Part shown: one piece after another, positions 1 through 8,681 of the stretch
How the letters are laid out: each line of letters opens with the position of its first letter
Numbering within the stretch: the first letter of the stretch is position 1
From: Corallium rubrum
Lineage: Eukaryota; Cnidaria; Anthozoa; Scleralcyonacea; Coralliidae
Direction: 5' to 3'
DNA: 64,000 bases
NCBI GenBank assembly: GCA_964035015.1
Contig: OZ036011.1
Coordinates: forward strand, 12,191,594 to 12,255,593
The notes under the pieces: generated by a model
Seen by the model: the letters and a program-made list of their open reading frames with translations, nothing else
Told to the model about the DNA's origin: nothing
Database searches by the model: none
Program-made: the position numbers and the translations under genes

Positions 1-453
1 GAGTCACCAAGGTCAGGTCATCCGTATGGTCATTTACCTAGCACCACACAACAGCTCCGAACAGCGGCAACCTGGAGTCCAGGCGGCCACACCGAGCCGA
101 AGGCGAGGTGCTGGGCCGCAATCATACCAGGAGTCACCAGTGTAAAGTCTATTGTGAGTCAGATAAAACCTTCCAACAAATGGACCAGTTTATTTTACCC
201 CCAACCCGCCAGACCAGTCGGCTGCCACCGATCTTCCAAAATACAAGTCTTCACAGAATCCAAGTCAGATTTTATGAAGTAGTCCGCAGACTTAAAGAAG
301 CCTCCTTTTGACTGTACGGAGAGAAATATGTCAAATGCCGGCGTTTTTAAAGCTCTATATTCACAGCCTATACTAGCATAAGAGAAAATTGGGAATTTCA
401 GCTGGTTTAGGCACTAGCACCACCTTTTTTACTCAGAAAAAGCCCAACCACTC
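1..453. repeat. left terminal inverted repeat of the Polinton (truncated)
   Basis: Positions 1-453 are the reverse complement of 16961-17413 with three substitutions and no gaps by eye. Pairing stops right after the motif CCAACCACTC at 453, which marks the inner end. The outer end lies left of the window. A 67-codon open frame inside it (108-311) also occurs in the right repeat and is probably not a gene. Confidence 0.93.
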
Positions 454-3400
454 CTGTAAAACCTCTCGTCCAGGGGTCTGATGAAATTATGCCCATAGGC
501 ATAGCTACTGACACCGTCATTGAGTATGTACCTTTTATCGTCAAAGCAGCTTAGCGATATTTTGTTGACTTCGTAGGATCCCAGCTGATGGTAGACACTT
601 CTTATAGTTTTCATTTTGTGTTTGAGCTGCTTTTGCCCCAGTAGAGTGTCCTTATAGTCGTTATGTTTTATGTCCTTACTTATAACAACCTTCTTAATTC
701 CCTTAGCCTTCTTATCTCCCTTGTCATTGTCTTTTGTGTAGGAGTACATTTTGCTCTTCAGCCCTATGAACTCAGTGATAGGTATCCCAGCTGCCTCATC
801 CTTCATCTTACCTATAACTTTTTTGTTCTCTATGAAGTGATATTCAGAGTCCACCGGGTAGTCGCTATTATCAAACTTGTCACGGTCGGATTGAAAGTCC
901 TTATAGACGTCCCCAGCAGATATCTCGTATAGCAGACTATCAGTGTCAGTAAAAAGTAGCTTAGCCTTAGGCCCATACAGATTTCCTATGTATCTGTAGT
1001 GGAAGTCATACATCAAGGTCTTAGACATGTCAAGTATACACATCCCAATGAAGGCAGGTCTGTTGAGTGTTAAACATTCTTTAATCTTATGTACGGCGAC
1101 CAGATTCTCGTTGAATATTTTACTACTCACGAATGTTGGCTTAGAAGTCAGTTTAAGTAGTTTATATGGACTAGTCACAAGCCTAACGTCAACCCTTTTC
1201 CTTAGGTTTTCCATAGTCTTGCCGAAGATGCTGTTATTCATAAGTTTGAAGAAGTCCTTCTCGAATGCATTCCTAGCATGAGACCTCTTCTGAGTGTTGT
1301 AGTCTATATACTCTTTTAACCATGGGGACTGATCAAATTCCAACGCCCTATGTATTTTCTTTAGCTTCATCCCTAGCTCCAGGTATAGCCGCAGGTTCCT
1401 GTAATGCAGGACGTACTTACTTTTATCCATCAGGTTTGGGATTAGTTTATGTACTGTTCCTATGTGGATGTTATACTTATCTTTTATGTTTCGGCAATAG
1501 TCTGACAACATATCCGATTTTACTTTAAGCTTTTCTGGGGCTAGAGGAAAGTCATTATGTTTCTCATGCAGCTCGTCCGGGTACTCCAGATCAACCTCAA
1601 GTATAAGGCCACGGTCAGACTCATCACCGTACTTACTCAAGTCCACTGTGTCAGCGTCAAGCCACTTGAATCCGCCGGTCGGTAGGTACTGACTCATGGC
1701 CCATCCGTAAAGGTTGTTAGCATCCAGGTACATAATTGGCCATCCCATACCTGTTAGCGATATATGACGTTCCACCTCTCATACCCTTTTCTATGAACTG
1801 GAACATGGTTATATCAGTCATCAGTTCAATTTCCACTCCAGACATTTTTAGCATCGCATCCCATGACAACCCAGGACTGGAGAAGTAGTGACATGGATCC
1901 AACTTATAGTACTGCAGGCAGGTCTGCCTGAAGTTTTCAAAAACATCAGCCAGCAGCAGCACATCTGACTTCATATACAAGTCATGGTATTCTCCCATAT
2001 TACCCAGTCTGAAGGTTCTCCAAACCTTATGTGCATGTGCATAGTCATTCTCGGAGATGTGTTCATTATTAAGGGCGCTATAGAACTCGTCCTTGGTTGG
2101 TAAGCAGGTGTCATCGAACTTTTCGAAGCTGTTCATATAGTCATATGGGTAAACTCCCTTGCGGGTCATAAGATCGAACTTCTCACCCTTAAACTCCTCG
2201 GACGTTATTACAAACCTGTCCCTAGGTAAGTTGTCAACAAGTCGTCCTAGGGCGCTGGACATGAACTGTAGGCTATCTATAAAAACCAGATGTCGTCCCA
2301 GCATGAATGACATGTACTTTTCCATGTTGTTAGGTATCACATTTATATCCATTCCAAATTTACCTATCTCCTGCATTATGAAGTGGCTGTCGTAACCCCT
2401 TAGATTGTGGAAGATTACTGGTATCTTATCAGTAATTCTGTAAATCATATTACACTTGCTATGGGCTGATCCCCTATATTTCCCAGTGATGTGGCAGTGA
2501 TCTCTAACCCTCACGTCTGATTCCACATAACCTCTGTTACATATGTGGCACTCTGTCGATTTCTCATAGTCATCCATCTCAGCTTTAGTCATAGTCATAT
2601 CTTTGTTAAAGAATTTTTCCTTGACACTCTGGCAGTAGGCGACTTCCTTCAGCATCTTTTTCATAAACTTATAGACAGCCTTCTCACCCCTATACACCTT
2701 CACTGGCTTGCTAAAGCTATCGTCGACGCAGCATACAACCTTGTATGAGAACCCACAGTCTACATGCTTCTGGTACTCTTGTGTGTATGACTTACTGTCA
2801 TCTTTGCTAGGTGTGTTATTATGCATCACCAAAGCTTCGAAGTCAGCATATATAACGAAAGGTACTTCAAGCTGCTTACGGTGGTTGATGAACGTTAGTG
2901 TGTTCTCACCCTCCTTAGGCATCTTTATAGCCTGTTTGCCATTTACCACAATACAGTTCTCACTATGGGCTGACAGTATAGCATTTGAGCTGAAGCACTG
3001 TAGACAATGCATGCAGAAATGTTTTCTCTCCTTATGCTTAGTCTTTAGGTACATAAACTTGTTAAAGTCCTTAATCAGCACATAATGCCTATCAATCAGC
3101 AGTAGGTTCATGCATAGTTCGTGTTTTTCCTTGGACACATATATTGGGTAAGCCTGTCCACCCTCATACCCGAATACATTTATGCGCATGTTATTTTGCG
3201 TTTCTATTTTACCGTACTGTCTGCTTGCGACTGGGAACTTAACACCAGTGTAGTCCAGAGTTGGTAGTAAGGCTTTATCAGTTTTCTTAATTCTCTGAGG
3301 GTTTTTGTTCTGTGGGTTTAGGTATCTAATATGGCACCATCTAAAACATTCGTTGTCACTGTTCTGTATATTTATCAGCCCCTTTGCAGGGTTCCTCAAC

Positions 3401-3966
3401 TCCATAGGCAGTTCCACATAGCTGCTACCTTGTAACGGCCTGTAGGCTACCACATTAAGATAATGGCTGATGATACTGTCTATGACCCAGCCACTACCTT
3501 CAGAGGTCCATGACTCGTATAGGTTCAGCATGTTCTTCCCTCCCACTGCTGCTAGAGACTCCAGGTGACTTCTATCTATAGCGACAGCGGCTTTACTCCC
3601 AAAGTAGACATCCTTGAAAAGGAAATCACCATTATTTTGTTCCTTCTTCAACTTTACCCTCAGCATTTCCGCAAACTTTATTCCACCAATATCCTCCATC
3701 TCAATTTCGAGCACTCTGCGGACTAGACTTCTCGTCTGATCTATTTCAGACTCAGGGTCACCTCTGTCTATGATACTAATTTCCATACCTCTGGTATAAC
3801 CCTTAAGAGCCCTTCTAGCCTCAACAACTCCCAGCTCATTATGCAGATCCTGTCTACGTCCCGCTAGTGTATCATCGAATGACGGTATCTCTTCAAGTGG
3901 GTTTATTTTCTTAACCGTTCTTGACATACTAACATCTGGAGTTATTTCTTTAAGTGTCCTCGACAT
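429..3966 (-). pseudogene. polB: protein-primed family B DNA polymerase (pPolB), frameshifted
   Basis: This is the Polinton replicative polymerase, in two overlapping open frames. The upstream part (1717-3966, 749 codons) has an N-terminal Polinton-type domain, a C2H2-like finger (C318, C321, H334, C338 region), the Exo I motif YADFEA (373-378), an HNH/treble-clef-like insertion (C473 to C505) and an Exo II-like segment with NLRGYD (521-526). It ends just before the polymerase palm. The downstream part (429-1775, another frame) carries motif A (YLDANNLYGW), the NNSIFGK motif (about 180-186) and the catalytic DTD (277-279). Roughly 15 residues normally linking the parts appear missing, which fits a short out-of-frame deletion near 1735-1760. 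The first 14 codons of the second frame are an out-of-frame reading. CGTTTAAAT lies 28 nt upstream of the ATG. A programmed frameshift is a less likely alternative. Confidence 0.9.
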
Positions 3967-3994
3967 ACTATATCTGTATATTTTTTATTAAATA

Positions 3995-4003
3995 ATTTAA
4001 ACG
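3995..4003 (-). promoter_or_regulatory. CGTTTAAAT motif upstream of the polymerase gene
   Basis: The motif reads CGTTTAAAT on the minus strand and ends 28 nt before the polymerase ATG. The same 9-mer at nearly the same spacing precedes the Bro-N/nuclease gene, and it precedes the small rightward ORF at 5155. A promoter role is inferred from this repetition; the class of RNA polymerase that would read it is unknown. Confidence 0.45.
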
Positions 4004-4027
4004 TACTATATCTTCTATAGTAATTAT

Positions 4028-4192
4028 ATGGAAGATGTAGTATTTGCTAGAATATTAAGGATCCGTAAGCAAGTAGAAAAACTAGTAGATGAAGTTTTTA
4101 ATTTAATTGAGACGGAGAGGGAACTGGTGGATAGGTATATTAAGTTTCTGAAGTGTAAGAGATCCTGTGGAAGTATTTACAGTGGTTACTAA
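4028..4192 (+). CDS. small charged helical protein (54 aa), unknown function
   Basis: An open frame of 54 codons starts 61 bp from, and divergent to, the polymerase gene and shares its promoter gap. The product is highly charged and predicted helical, with a long acidic/hydrophobic heptad-like stretch, and ends in a short basic Cys-containing tail (KCKRSC). The last 53 bp overlap the 3' end of the convergent nuclease gene. A second small rightward ORF at 5155 has a similar layout (LVDE segment, RELxD segment, basic tail), which suggests both are real. The function is not recognisable. Confidence 0.4.
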   Translation: MEDVVFARILRIRKQVEKLVDEVFNLIETERELVDRYIKFLKCKRSCGSIYSGY

Positions 4193-4977
4193 GCGTGTCT
4201 TTATTACGGAACTTCCTACCACAGTACCCACACCTTACTCTCGCCTCTGTCATATACTCATCAATGCATCTGTGTATCTCGTCATAATTGTATGACACTA
4301 AAGTCTTATATCCATTATCGCTCAGGCTACCTATGAACGACTTTTGCCTGTCTGAAAAGACCCCCATACCATTCGGAGTCTTTAGCTCTATAGCCAGACC
4401 AGAGTATGTCTTGTGTAGGTTCCCTATAATGATATCAGGTTGCCCGCTTCTATATCCCTTTTTCCAGCTAGTTATTCTTTTTAACTTAGTGTCCTGATTC
4501 TCCCCTAGGCCTGGTATGATTATAGCATTCGGATGGTACTCTCTTATATACCTAATCACCTGATAATGTAGGTCAGTCTCATTCATTAGTGACAGTTGGT
4601 TACCAGTAAGTCTAGGTGATATGTACTTACCAGTTTTCCTTATTGATGGTAGGACATCTCTGAACACCCAGTTCCTAAACCTCCTCGCTATAGGTAATTT
4701 GGATGAGAATACCAGACTATATACTCCAGGCTCATTTATCTGGTAAATCTGAGAAGCCCCACCCTGAGGCCTCTCACTTTTTGAGACCCCCCGTTTTGGG
4801 GGGGTTTGCCGCTTGCATCACCTTTTTCTTACAGTCAGCATCAACATGATCACGGATAGCCTTATCCGGCCTCTTATAACCAAGCGCCTCAGCAACATCT
4901 TTCCCCCGGAACCATATCTCATCACCATCCTTTTGTGTTCTGATTATTTTATCGCCGAAACTGAATGACTTGATCAT
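4140..4977 (-). pseudogene. Bro-N domain + PD-(D/E)XK (VRR-NUC-like) nuclease + C2H2 finger, frameshifted
   Basis: The N-terminal frame (ATG at 4977) begins a BRO-N DNA-binding domain, including the signature WFRGKDVAEALGY, and stops at 4774-4776. The rest of the BRO-N domain (INEPGVYSLVFSSKLPIAR) continues in another frame that runs into the 4140-4667 open frame. There a nuclease domain follows: GQPD (75-78 of that frame), the catalytic IELK (93-96) and Q108, matching the PD-(D/E)XK plan. A C-terminal C2H2 finger has C146, C149, H162 and H167. The frame change falls near 4780-4800, around a run of seven G and six C, so one slipped base would explain it; a sequencing error there is possible. 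BRO-N proteins are typical of large DNA viruses and phages. CGTTTAAAT lies 28 nt upstream. It probably acts in replication or genome processing. Confidence 0.8.
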
Positions 4978-5005
4978 ACAATAGGTGTATATATTTATAA
5001 AATCT

Positions 5006-5014
5006 ATTTAAACG
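5006..5014 (-). promoter_or_regulatory. CGTTTAAAT motif upstream of the Bro-N/nuclease gene
   Basis: The motif is on the minus strand, within AGGCGCGTTTAAATA, and ends 28 nt before the ATG at 4977, the same spacing as at the polymerase. It faces the divergent copy at 5109-5117. Confidence 0.45.
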
Positions 5015-5108
5015 CGCCTGCATACGAATGGTTACCTATAGTCAAACACGACGTTTCACCGTGTTGCCCTGTATCATCACTTTTTTCACATACCTAGCGG
5101 GCCAGGTG

Positions 5109-5117
5109 CGTTTAAAT
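5109..5117 (+). promoter_or_regulatory. CGTTTAAAT motif upstream of the small ORF at 5155
   Basis: The plus-strand context AGGTGCGTTTAAATG nearly repeats the divergent copy at 5006-5014. It ends 37 nt before ATG 5155. An earlier in-frame ATG at 5116 overlaps the motif, which argues that 5155 is the true start. Confidence 0.4.
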
Positions 5118-5154
5118 GGGCCCAACATCAGGGTTTATTTTCTACATTGACTAT

Positions 5155-5352
5155 ATGGAGGGCATAGAGCATGATATAGGAAATCTGGTTGATGAAATAT
5201 GTAAGTCGGAGGGAAAGGTGTCCGACAGAGAAATAGATAAAATGATGAGAGAGTTAATAGATCTTAATAGTCTTTACACAAGGCTAAGACGTAAAAAATC
5301 TAAACATAAAAAACCCCAGGTTTACTCACCCAGGTACAAGGCCCACCACTAA
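5155..5352 (+). CDS. small charged helical protein with basic tail (65 aa), unknown function
   Basis: The frame is open from 5116, but the start is set at ATG 5155 because the upstream ATG lies inside the CGTTTAAAT motif. The product has an acidic helical N-terminal part, a RELIDLNSLYTRLRRKKSK segment and a strongly basic C-terminus, which might bind nucleic acid. It overlaps the 3' end of the convergent 5349-6134 gene by 4 bp. Its plan resembles the 54-aa ORF at 4028. No family was recognised, and it could be a chance ORF. Confidence 0.4.
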   Translation: MEGIEHDIGNLVDEICKSEGKVSDREIDKMMRELIDLNSLYTRLRRKKSKHKKPQVYSPRYKAHH

Positions 5353-6134
5353 GGCCGCTTATCAATAAGGTAATGGTCTACCTTGTTCCACACACGCCTG
5401 CTGTCTTCCGTTTTTATAATTGCGAACGACCTACATATCAGCCGCTTCAGAAAATCCGTCTGTCTATAGCTTAGTCCATTACAACCCCTAGAGGCTTCTC
5501 TGTAACCCAGCCATATAGCCAGCCCGTTATGGGTTATATCCGGACTTATCACAAGCAGGTCAGGCTGCCCGTCAACACCGAGCCCAGGTATAACCACAGC
5601 ACCTGGATCCTCAACCTCAAAGTAATCAACCAGAGCATCAAGCACCTCGTAATCAAGTGCACTAAGACTGTTGTATTCTCTTATTTCATAATATTCTGAG
5701 ATGCTCCTATCTTTAGCAGATCTAATAGAAGCGTCTATACCTTCCATCTGGCATTGCATAAGCTCTGACCAGTCATCCTTCACCTTACGTATGCTAGGAC
5801 CATGGCACTCCAGCATGTGCGACGTGAAGGCCCACACAAGTTTGTCGTTGTCATCAGATACCACGGTGTTATAAAACTGCCTAGCCAGCTTTCTCTTGTA
5901 CGCTAAATCATATTTCGTCATATCCATCATCGGCTTAGCCCATATTGCCAACCCGATGTACCTATGCCCAGGCTCAATTATCAGAATGTCAGGCTGTCCG
6001 GAAATGTACCCTCTATTAAAGTTATCCATTTCGTCCTTAGGTCTAACTATGTACATAACCCGTGGGCTATACAATTTAATGTACTCTACCAAATTACGTA
6101 TGAGGAAACTGTCATGATATTTAACTGTCGCCAT
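5349..6134 (-). CDS. tandem-duplicated, catalytically dead VRR-NUC-like protein
   Basis: This 261-aa product contains two copies of the nuclease-fold core seen in the neighbouring Bro-N nuclease. The first has GYISGQPD (42-49) and IWAK (64-67). The second has IPGLG followed by GQPD (189-192), AIWLG (206-210) and YRQ (223-225). In both copies the catalytic Glu of the IELK-type motif is replaced by Trp, and in the second the Lys is also replaced (Gly). Metal-dependent cleavage is therefore unlikely, while the fold and perhaps DNA binding remain. The frame is intact over 261 codons, so it appears selected rather than decaying. It may have arisen by duplication of a nuclease domain within the element; its role is unknown. 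Confidence 0.65.
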   Translation of the reverse strand: MATVKYHDSFLIRNLVEYIKLYSPRVMYIVRPKDEMDNFNRGYISGQPDILIIEPGHRYIGLAIWAKPMMDMTKYDLAYKRKLARQFYNTVVSDDNDKLVWAFTSHMLECHGPSIRKVKDDWSELMQCQMEGIDASIRSAKDRSISEYYEIREYNSLSALDYEVLDALVDYFEVEDPGAVVIPGLGVDGQPDLLVISPDITHNGLAIWLGYREASRGCNGLSYRQTDFLKRLICRSFAIIKTEDSRRVWNKVDHYLIDKRP

Positions 6135-6159
6135 ATACTAGGTGTGTAAAATTATTTCT

Positions 6160-6687
6160 TTAAGTGTCCTTCCACTTCAGGAACATAGGACATCTGCAAT
6201 CAGTGTCCCAACCCAGCTCCTTATATACATATCCGAACAACCGATCATCAAACATGTTTTTACTATATCCCTCACACATGTCACTGACATCTGTAAGTAG
6301 TGTAAGACCTCTTCGACTAGCCAACCTTATTATATAGTAGTTATACCTACTTACATTTTTTCCTATCAGGTTAAGTCTCATCAGCACTGACACAACCTCT
6401 ATGAAATCAGCTGTCAACGTTCTCTCATCAGAACTATTAACAACTCCCGCTATCCTTCTAGCAAACCACTTACTTCTCTTATGAACAGTCTTCCTCTTGC
6501 TCCACGACATTAGATCCAACTCTGGTACAGGTATTGTAAAAGGCCCCTGCAGACCACATGACGTACAGGTTGGGAAACCATGACAGTTGATACGGTAGCC
6601 ACCACAGTCATCACATGTGTACATCTCATCGATTTTCCTGAATCTTCGCTCCATATAGTCTTCCCTTCTACCCATATAATATAGCAT
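6160..6687 (-). CDS. zinc-ribbon protein, possibly a late-transcription-factor-like regulator
   Basis: The product has 175 aa, or 171 if the second ATG is used. Near the N-terminus is a zinc ribbon, CDDCGG then CTSCGLQG (about 25-46), followed by a basic segment (SWSKRKTVHKRSKWFARRI) and a helical C-terminal region. A ribbon followed by a basic helical box resembles transcription factors of the poxvirus VLTF3/A2 or TFIIB type. The match is by layout only; it could be another zinc-binding protein. It is transcribed leftward in the same cluster as the membrane proteins, 25 bp upstream of the doubled nuclease gene. Confidence 0.45.
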   Translation of the reverse strand: MLYYMGRREDYMERRFRKIDEMYTCDDCGGYRINCHGFPTCTSCGLQGPFTIPVPELDLMSWSKRKTVHKRSKWFARRIAGVVNSSDERTLTADFIEVVSVLMRLNLIGKNVSRYNYYIIRLASRRGLTLLTDVSDMCEGYSKNMFDDRLFGYVYKELGWDTDCRCPMFLKWKDT

Positions 6688-6699
6688 GGGAATATATCT

Positions 6700-7125
6700 T
6701 TAAATAAGCCCTGCCCTATGCGCTATGAAACCCACAGAGACCCCCGCTATAGCAACAAACATTGCCTGGTACTTCTGCATCTCCTTAGAAGGTTTATAGA
6801 AGTCTCCAAGTTTAGGTTCGTCCCTGAAGGTCACACCATTTGAGGTGTATGTTCTCAGCTTATCCAAGGCCCTGTTAGTGGCATTTATGTCGGCGTTGGC
6901 ATCACTTAACTCCGCTCTAAGTTGAGCCAGCTTATCCTTATGTCTTATCTCATTCTCGTAAAATGCTTCCTTAGCCGATGCCAGCTTCTCTAAACTGAGA
7001 TTATGCCTTTTAATTTCCTTCTCATATCCAGTGTGGTTAAGCTTGTTAAATAGGAACCCTGCCCCAGCAAAACTTAATGCAGCGAATGTTGTCTGAAGAG
7101 CTCCACCTGCTAATGCACCTGCCAT
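6700..7125 (-). CDS. conserved Polinton membrane protein with coiled coil (141 aa)
   Basis: A hydrophobic N-terminal segment (about 1-26, rich in Ala and Gly) is followed by a long charged coiled coil (about 34-92), a linker with LGDFYKPS, and a C-terminal membrane helix (about 119-137). This order and the GYEKEIKRHNLSLEKL stretch match a family I know from Polintons of cnidarians and other invertebrates, of unproven function. It is probably a virion or membrane-associated structural protein. The start lies 8 nt after the stop of the previous gene, which suggests co-transcription. Confidence 0.65.
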   Translation of the reverse strand: MAGALAGGALQTTFAALSFAGAGFLFNKLNHTGYEKEIKRHNLSLEKLASAKEAFYENEIRHKDKLAQLRAELSDANADINATNRALDKLRTYTSNGVTFRDEPKLGDFYKPSKEMQKYQAMFVAIAGVSVGFIAHRAGLI

Positions 7126-7133
7126 AATGTTAA

Positions 7134-7367
7134 CTAGGTATTCTTGAAGGGGTCCTCAGGTATGTATTTCTTCTGCTGCAGGTATTTTACAGTTAGTGTT
7201 GACGCTGTGATACCAACTGCTAGCTTTACATATGACTTCATACTCTCAGCCGACGTTAGCGGCTCCCTCAGCAATTTCTTACTAGCCATACTAAACAGTA
7301 AAACTCCCACCGTAACTAAAACAGCGTCGAATCCTTCATTCATAAGTTCCTTCCTCTGAGCCGACAT
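7134..7367 (-). CDS. small two-helix membrane protein of Polintons (77 aa)
   Basis: Two hydrophobic helices (about 14-30 and 45-62) flank a short charged loop (LREPLTSAESMK), and the tail ends KKYIPEDPF. The pattern and the loop motif are those of a small protein that recurs in invertebrate Polintons next to the coiled-coil membrane protein, as here. Gaps of 8 and 18 nt to its neighbours suggest a shared transcript. The biochemical role is unknown. Confidence 0.6.
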   Translation of the reverse strand: MSAQRKELMNEGFDAVLVTVGVLLFSMASKKLLREPLTSAESMKSYVKLAVGITASTLTVKYLQQKKYIPEDPFKNT

Positions 7368-7385
7368 ACTACTAGTGATATTTAG

Positions 7386-7739
7386 TTACAATGTCTCCAG
7401 CTTGCTCATGGTCTTTGCAACTGGCTCAGCTGTGTCAGCCACAACAGCAGCAGCTACCTCCCTCCTATCACTTTTCCATGTGAAGTATAATGACACACCC
7501 GCTACCAGAAGTCCTGCTAGTCCTAACATATATCCATTAGAAGGTAATGACCATGAGGAATCTGACTCATCCATCTTTATCCTTTCCCTCATCTTCTTTT
7601 CCTTTGCTGCTTTGGAAATCGCTGCCAGCCTCTTACCCGCCTCAACACGTTTGGGATCTTTAGTCTTAACCTCGGTAGTGATCTTAGGGTCTTTACTGTC
7701 AGTCATCTTATAGATTACCTCAGGTTTGCTGTCAGTCAT
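7386..7739 (-). CDS. basic single-pass membrane protein of Polintons (117 aa)
   Basis: A lysine-rich N-terminal half includes KDPKRVEAGKRLAA (28-41) and is followed by a single membrane helix (about 69-86) and a short C-terminal tail. The KDPKRVEAGKRLA box is a recurring mark of this Polinton gene. The first 11 residues are an exact duplication at DNA level (33-bp period, 7696-7760), so the start could be either Met1 or Met12, or the reading could extend upstream. Confidence 0.6.
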   Translation of the reverse strand: MTDSKPEVIYKMTDSKDPKITTEVKTKDPKRVEAGKRLAAISKAAKEKKMRERIKMDESDSSWSLPSNGYMLGLAGLLVAGVSLYFTWKSDRREVAAAVVADTAEPVAKTMSKLETL

Positions 7740-7760
7740 CTTATAGATTACCTCAGGTTT
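7696..7760. repeat. 33-bp in-frame tandem duplication at a gene start
   Basis: Two copies of a 32-bp string containing GTCAGTCATCTTATAGATTA begin at 7696 and 7729. The 33-bp offset preserves the reading frame and gives the duplicated MTDSKPEVIYK at the start of the leftward basic membrane protein. Confidence 0.9.
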
Positions 7761-7762
7761 AC

Positions 7763-8288
7763 TTACCGTCTTGCTGCCAGATACACTGCAGATACCGCTA
7801 AGATAACTGTGAGATACTTACCAGTAAATACTAGGACATCTCCACCAGCCTCCTCAATATCTGTCCATGGTATGGTTACCTTAGCTGGGTTAAGCTTCTC
7901 CCACTTTCTCCTCTTCTTCCCCGCATGTATCACATCTGAGCCTCCTCTTGTTAGCCCAACTGCTAGCCCTGTGACTATCGCCGCTATGCTTAGACCGTTT
8001 CCAGTTATCACACCCGCCTTCTTCAAAGTTATTCTGTCAAGTCTTTCACTCCACTCGTCGTATAGGTTCCTTATATCATCTCTAATAATCTTAATGTTGA
8101 TATCTATAGACCTGTCAGCTGTCTCGAACTCATGATTAAAGAACCTAACTCTGTAGTCGGAAGCATTATCCGGCTTTCTTTCAATACTTAGGATTTCATC
8201 ATTAATAAGATAGTCTATGAAATCTGGATCGGCACAGTCCCCAATACTAAGAATGTTAGTGAAAAGATCACGGACCCAACCTTCTCAT
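7763..8288 (-). pseudogene. Polinton membrane protein with two C-terminal helices; no in-frame start codon
   Basis: The frame is open for about 173 codons from just inside 8284 to the stop at 7763, yet contains no ATG at all. The N-terminal half is soluble and charged (FFNHEFE, LYDEWSERLDRI). The C-terminal half has two hydrophobic segments around VITGNGLSIAAIVTG and LVFTGKYLTVILAVSAVYL. The nearest ATG (8288-8286) is in another frame that stops after six codons, so a one- or two-base shift just after that ATG would explain the break. The length, helices and gene order fit a conserved Polinton membrane protein. A start by reinitiation on a non-ATG codon is possible. Confidence 0.6.
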
Positions 8289-8681
8289 TAATGAACCCTC
8301 ATTATTAAGCCTTATGTTAACACTTTCATCATAATCTACAGTACCTGGCTGATTATTAGGTCTGAAACCCCAGTCGTCCCATTCTAATTCACTAACATGA
8401 CTTCTATCAATCCTATCTCTAAGCTCATCCATTTCAACGTACTCCGGGTCTGCCCTGGTTTTACGACCGCTGATTATGTCTGGTCTATTCTCATCAAAGT
8501 CTGGATATATGGTTTCCCCAGTCCGGCTAAATCTAACAGTCCCTCTTCCAGGGTCAGCACCCACTGTATGATCAGTTCCACCTAAATCCGTTTCTTCATA
8601 ACCAGCAACCACACTGCCATCATCATCGGGAACCTCATAGCTACCTAAAGCGTTCATCTCAAACTCCCCTAATCCCGCCAT
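8268..8681 (-). CDS. acidic, low-complexity protein of Polintons (137 aa)
   Basis: The product is strongly acidic and probably disordered. It starts MAGLGEFEMNALG and includes DDDGSVVAGYEETDLGG and a helical MDELRDRIDR segment. Its start overlaps the 3' end of the next upstream gene by about 23 bp, and its end overlaps the start of the following gene, which fits tight packing. No domain is recognised. A virion scaffold or tegument-like role is possible but unproven. An ATG six codons before its stop may be the intended start of the next gene. Confidence 0.55.
   Translation of the reverse strand: MAGLGEFEMNALGSYEVPDDDGSVVAGYEETDLGGTDHTVGADPGRGTVRFSRTGETIYPDFDENRPDIISGRKTRADPEYVEMDELRDRIDRSHVSELEWDDWGFRPNNQPGTVDYDESVNIRLNNEGSLMRRLGP

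Noticed and set aside
108..311. 67-codon ORF present at both Polinton ends
   Set aside because: It lies inside the terminal inverted repeat, and the duplication follows from the repeat.
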